Assembly (NCBI GenBank): GCA_964640055.1
Contig: CAZXFH010000085.1
Span: 1 to 8,342 of the forward strand
DNA from: CAZXFH01 sp964640055
GTDB taxonomy: Bacteria > Fidelibacterota > UBA2242 > JAFGTP01
Direction of reading: 5' to 3'
DNA length: 8,342 nucleotides
Shown: piece after piece, positions 7,261-8,342 of the stretch
Numbering within the stretch: position 1 is the first letter of the stretch
Layout: each line of letters starts with the position of its first letter
Position numbers and translations under genes: made by a program
The notes under the pieces: model-generated
Databases searched by the model: none
Told to the model about the DNA's origin: nothing
The model's input: the letters and a program-made list of their open reading frames with translations, nothing else

Positions 7261-8342
7261 ATGACAATCCTTAAATATCCGGTGAAACTCCAATATATTC
7301 CCTCTCAGGATATCTATCTCTCTGAAATTCATTTCAGTAATGATACAATTACCCATATTCGAATAAAGTCACCAACAGATATATCCGTTAAACACTCAAT
7401 AGATCCCAGCCATCTGCTCCGATCAACCTGCTCGGCCCCTACTTACTCCCCGGAAATACAACTGTGCATTGTTAATAGTATCGAAGCTGCGCTCGATTTT
7501 AAGCCATCCCATTATCTTAACAGCATCCGTACCCTTTATTTGGGGTTGAACCATCTGAGTAAAGACCTCTATATAGTGAGTAAATTATTTGGACAACTGG
7601 GACACGTAAAGATACATTCTGCTCTAAGTGAAAACTATAAATTCCTTCAGAATTGTTTAGGCAGAAAATCCGCATTAACCAACTTCTTCCCGACACTTTT
7701 CCCGAATGCAGATGTTCCACTCATTCCAAGGGGCTTTATTGATTGTTTTTTCCAATTTTACAACACTTTCCGGCCCATATTAAATCATACCCGACAGGTA
7801 ATGTTAAAAAATAAAATACTTATAAATCGCTTGGGTCAGCTTGCGGCGATTGGTCCCAGTATTATCCCTGAAGCAAAACAGACTGCCCCGGCTAGGCAGA
7901 CAGCCGAATTAAGCCATGCACATAGAGAAACAATAATCCCAGGGAATTTTACCCACCTTTCCGGGCAGAAAGAGATTAAAGGGGTCCGGGGAGATTGTTG
8001 GGACAGATATTGGAGATATTTCTGCGCAATAGAAAGGAACTTACAATTAATCCGGGAGTCTATTCATGTTATTTCCGATCTCAGTAAAGCGACGCTATCT
8101 TTACTCAAAGATTTTAAATTTACGTCTCTGTCCCGCAATGAACAGATTAAAATCGCCAACGAAAAATTGGCTTGTCATGCCACAATTATATCACAGCATC
8201 ATATGAGTATCCAATTTCAGCGTCCGGGATGGCAAACTTTATCTATTATAAAACAGATCCTGCCGGGACAAATTATTGATGATTTGATTATTATACTCAA
8301 TAGTGTGGGTTTCCAACAAATTCCGGGAAACAAAGCATGTTA
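7261..8342 (+). CDS. Diverged NuoD / group 4 hydrogenase large subunit-like protein, without metal ligands (cut by window edge)
   Basis: The frame is open for 360 codons to the window edge; the last bases are TA, so a stop may fall on the next base. Landmarks match complex I NuoD and group 4 hydrogenase large subunits in order: an IHFSNDTITHIRI strand (23-35), where relatives have the substrate-domain strand ending in an acidic motif; SIEAALDF then SIRTLYLGLNHL (74-99), matching the VE..GI.VP.RA..IR.I..EL.R..SHL helix pair; a four-helix core; GDCWDRYWR (244-252) then IERNLQLIRESI, matching GD.YDRYLVR.EEM..S; and RPGWQTL..I..ILPG..IDDLIIILNS (321-348) at the C-terminus. The RxCGICxxxH motif is absent (R54-S-T-C57 remains), and the C-terminal DPCxxC aligns with G350-F-Q352-Q-I-P355. 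The NuoD HRG.EK quinone-site motif is also not evident. It probably sits at the membrane interface of a complex I-like assembly, 51 bases after the NuoA-like gene. Absence of stops argues against a pseudogene. Confidence 0.75.
   Translation, partial: MTILKYPVKLQYIPSQDIYLSEIHFSNDTITHIRIKSPTDISVKHSIDPSHLLRSTCSAPTYSPEIQLCIVNSIEAALDFKPSHYLNSIRTLYLGLNHLSKDLYIVSKLFGQLGHVKIHSALSENYKFLQNCLGRKSALTNFFPTLFPNADVPLIPRGFIDCFFQFYNTFRPILNHTRQVMLKNKILINRLGQLAAIGPSIIPEAKQTAPARQTAELSHAHRETIIPGNFTHLSGQKEIKGVRGDCWDRYWRYFCAIERNLQLIRESIHVISDLSKATLSLLKDFKFTSLSRNEQIKIANEKLACHATIISQHHMSIQFQRPGWQTLSIIKQILPGQIIDDLIIILNSVGFQQIPGNKAC

Noticed and set aside
7517..7720. 67-codon open frame on the minus strand
   Set aside because: It lies entirely inside the 360-codon NuoD-like frame, which has recognisable family motifs; no ribosome site or homology supports the minus-strand frame.
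7261..8342. Functional [NiFe] hydrogenase large subunit
   Set aside because: Both CxxC pairs needed to hold the metal centre are missing, so a hydrogen-producing or hydrogen-oxidising role is not supported.

Overview
The window is AT-rich bacterial DNA. It carries an intact two-component pair, one minus-strand sugar-epimerase-like gene, and the start of a plus-strand gene set that looks like a very diverged complex I (Nuo) module. A Reg_prop/Y_Y_Y propeller sensor, a sigma-54-type response regulator and a possible TAnnTTTG promoter together suggest the FCB group in the broad sense (Bacteroidota, Ignavibacteriota, Calditrichota, Cloacimonadota or a related candidate phylum). That placement is inference; there is no marker gene here.

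Layout. Positions 118-4515 (+) encode a 1465-residue membrane sensor histidine kinase: export signal, large extracytoplasmic Reg_prop beta-propeller, Y_Y_Y domain, one membrane helix, coiled coil, GAF, PAS, second coiled coil, HisKA and HATPase. Positions 4630-6030 (+) encode its probable partner, an NtrC-family regulator (receiver, sigma-54-interacting AAA+ with intact GAFTGA, Fis-type HTH). Positions 6185-6721 (-) converge on the regulator and encode a small cupin of the dTDP-4-dehydrorhamnose 3,5-epimerase (RmlC) family. A divergent promoter region at 6722-6891 separates it from the last block.

The last block is the most unusual. Positions 6892-7209 (+) encode a 105-residue three-helix protein whose layout matches NuoA, without the conserved cysteine and carboxylates. 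Positions 7261-8342 (+) are an uninterrupted frame of 360 codons that runs off the window edge. It reads as a strongly diverged NuoD / group 4 [NiFe]-hydrogenase large subunit that has lost both metal-binding cysteine pairs. NuoB and NuoC do not lie between them. The two genes probably begin an operon for a complex I-like or energy-converting-hydrogenase-related membrane complex with altered or lost redox chemistry.

How the genes work together. The kinase probably senses an extracytoplasmic ligand (carbohydrates are the usual ligands of propeller sensors of this type) plus a cytoplasmic cue through GAF/PAS, and phosphorylates the regulator, which would activate sigma-54 promoters. I found no GG-N10-GC element in any non-coding gap, so its targets are probably outside the window. 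Nothing in the sequence directly ties the two-component pair to the epimerase-like gene or to the Nuo-like genes. There is no stretch over 300 bases without a gene, and I saw no tRNA, rRNA, CRISPR array or insertion sequence.
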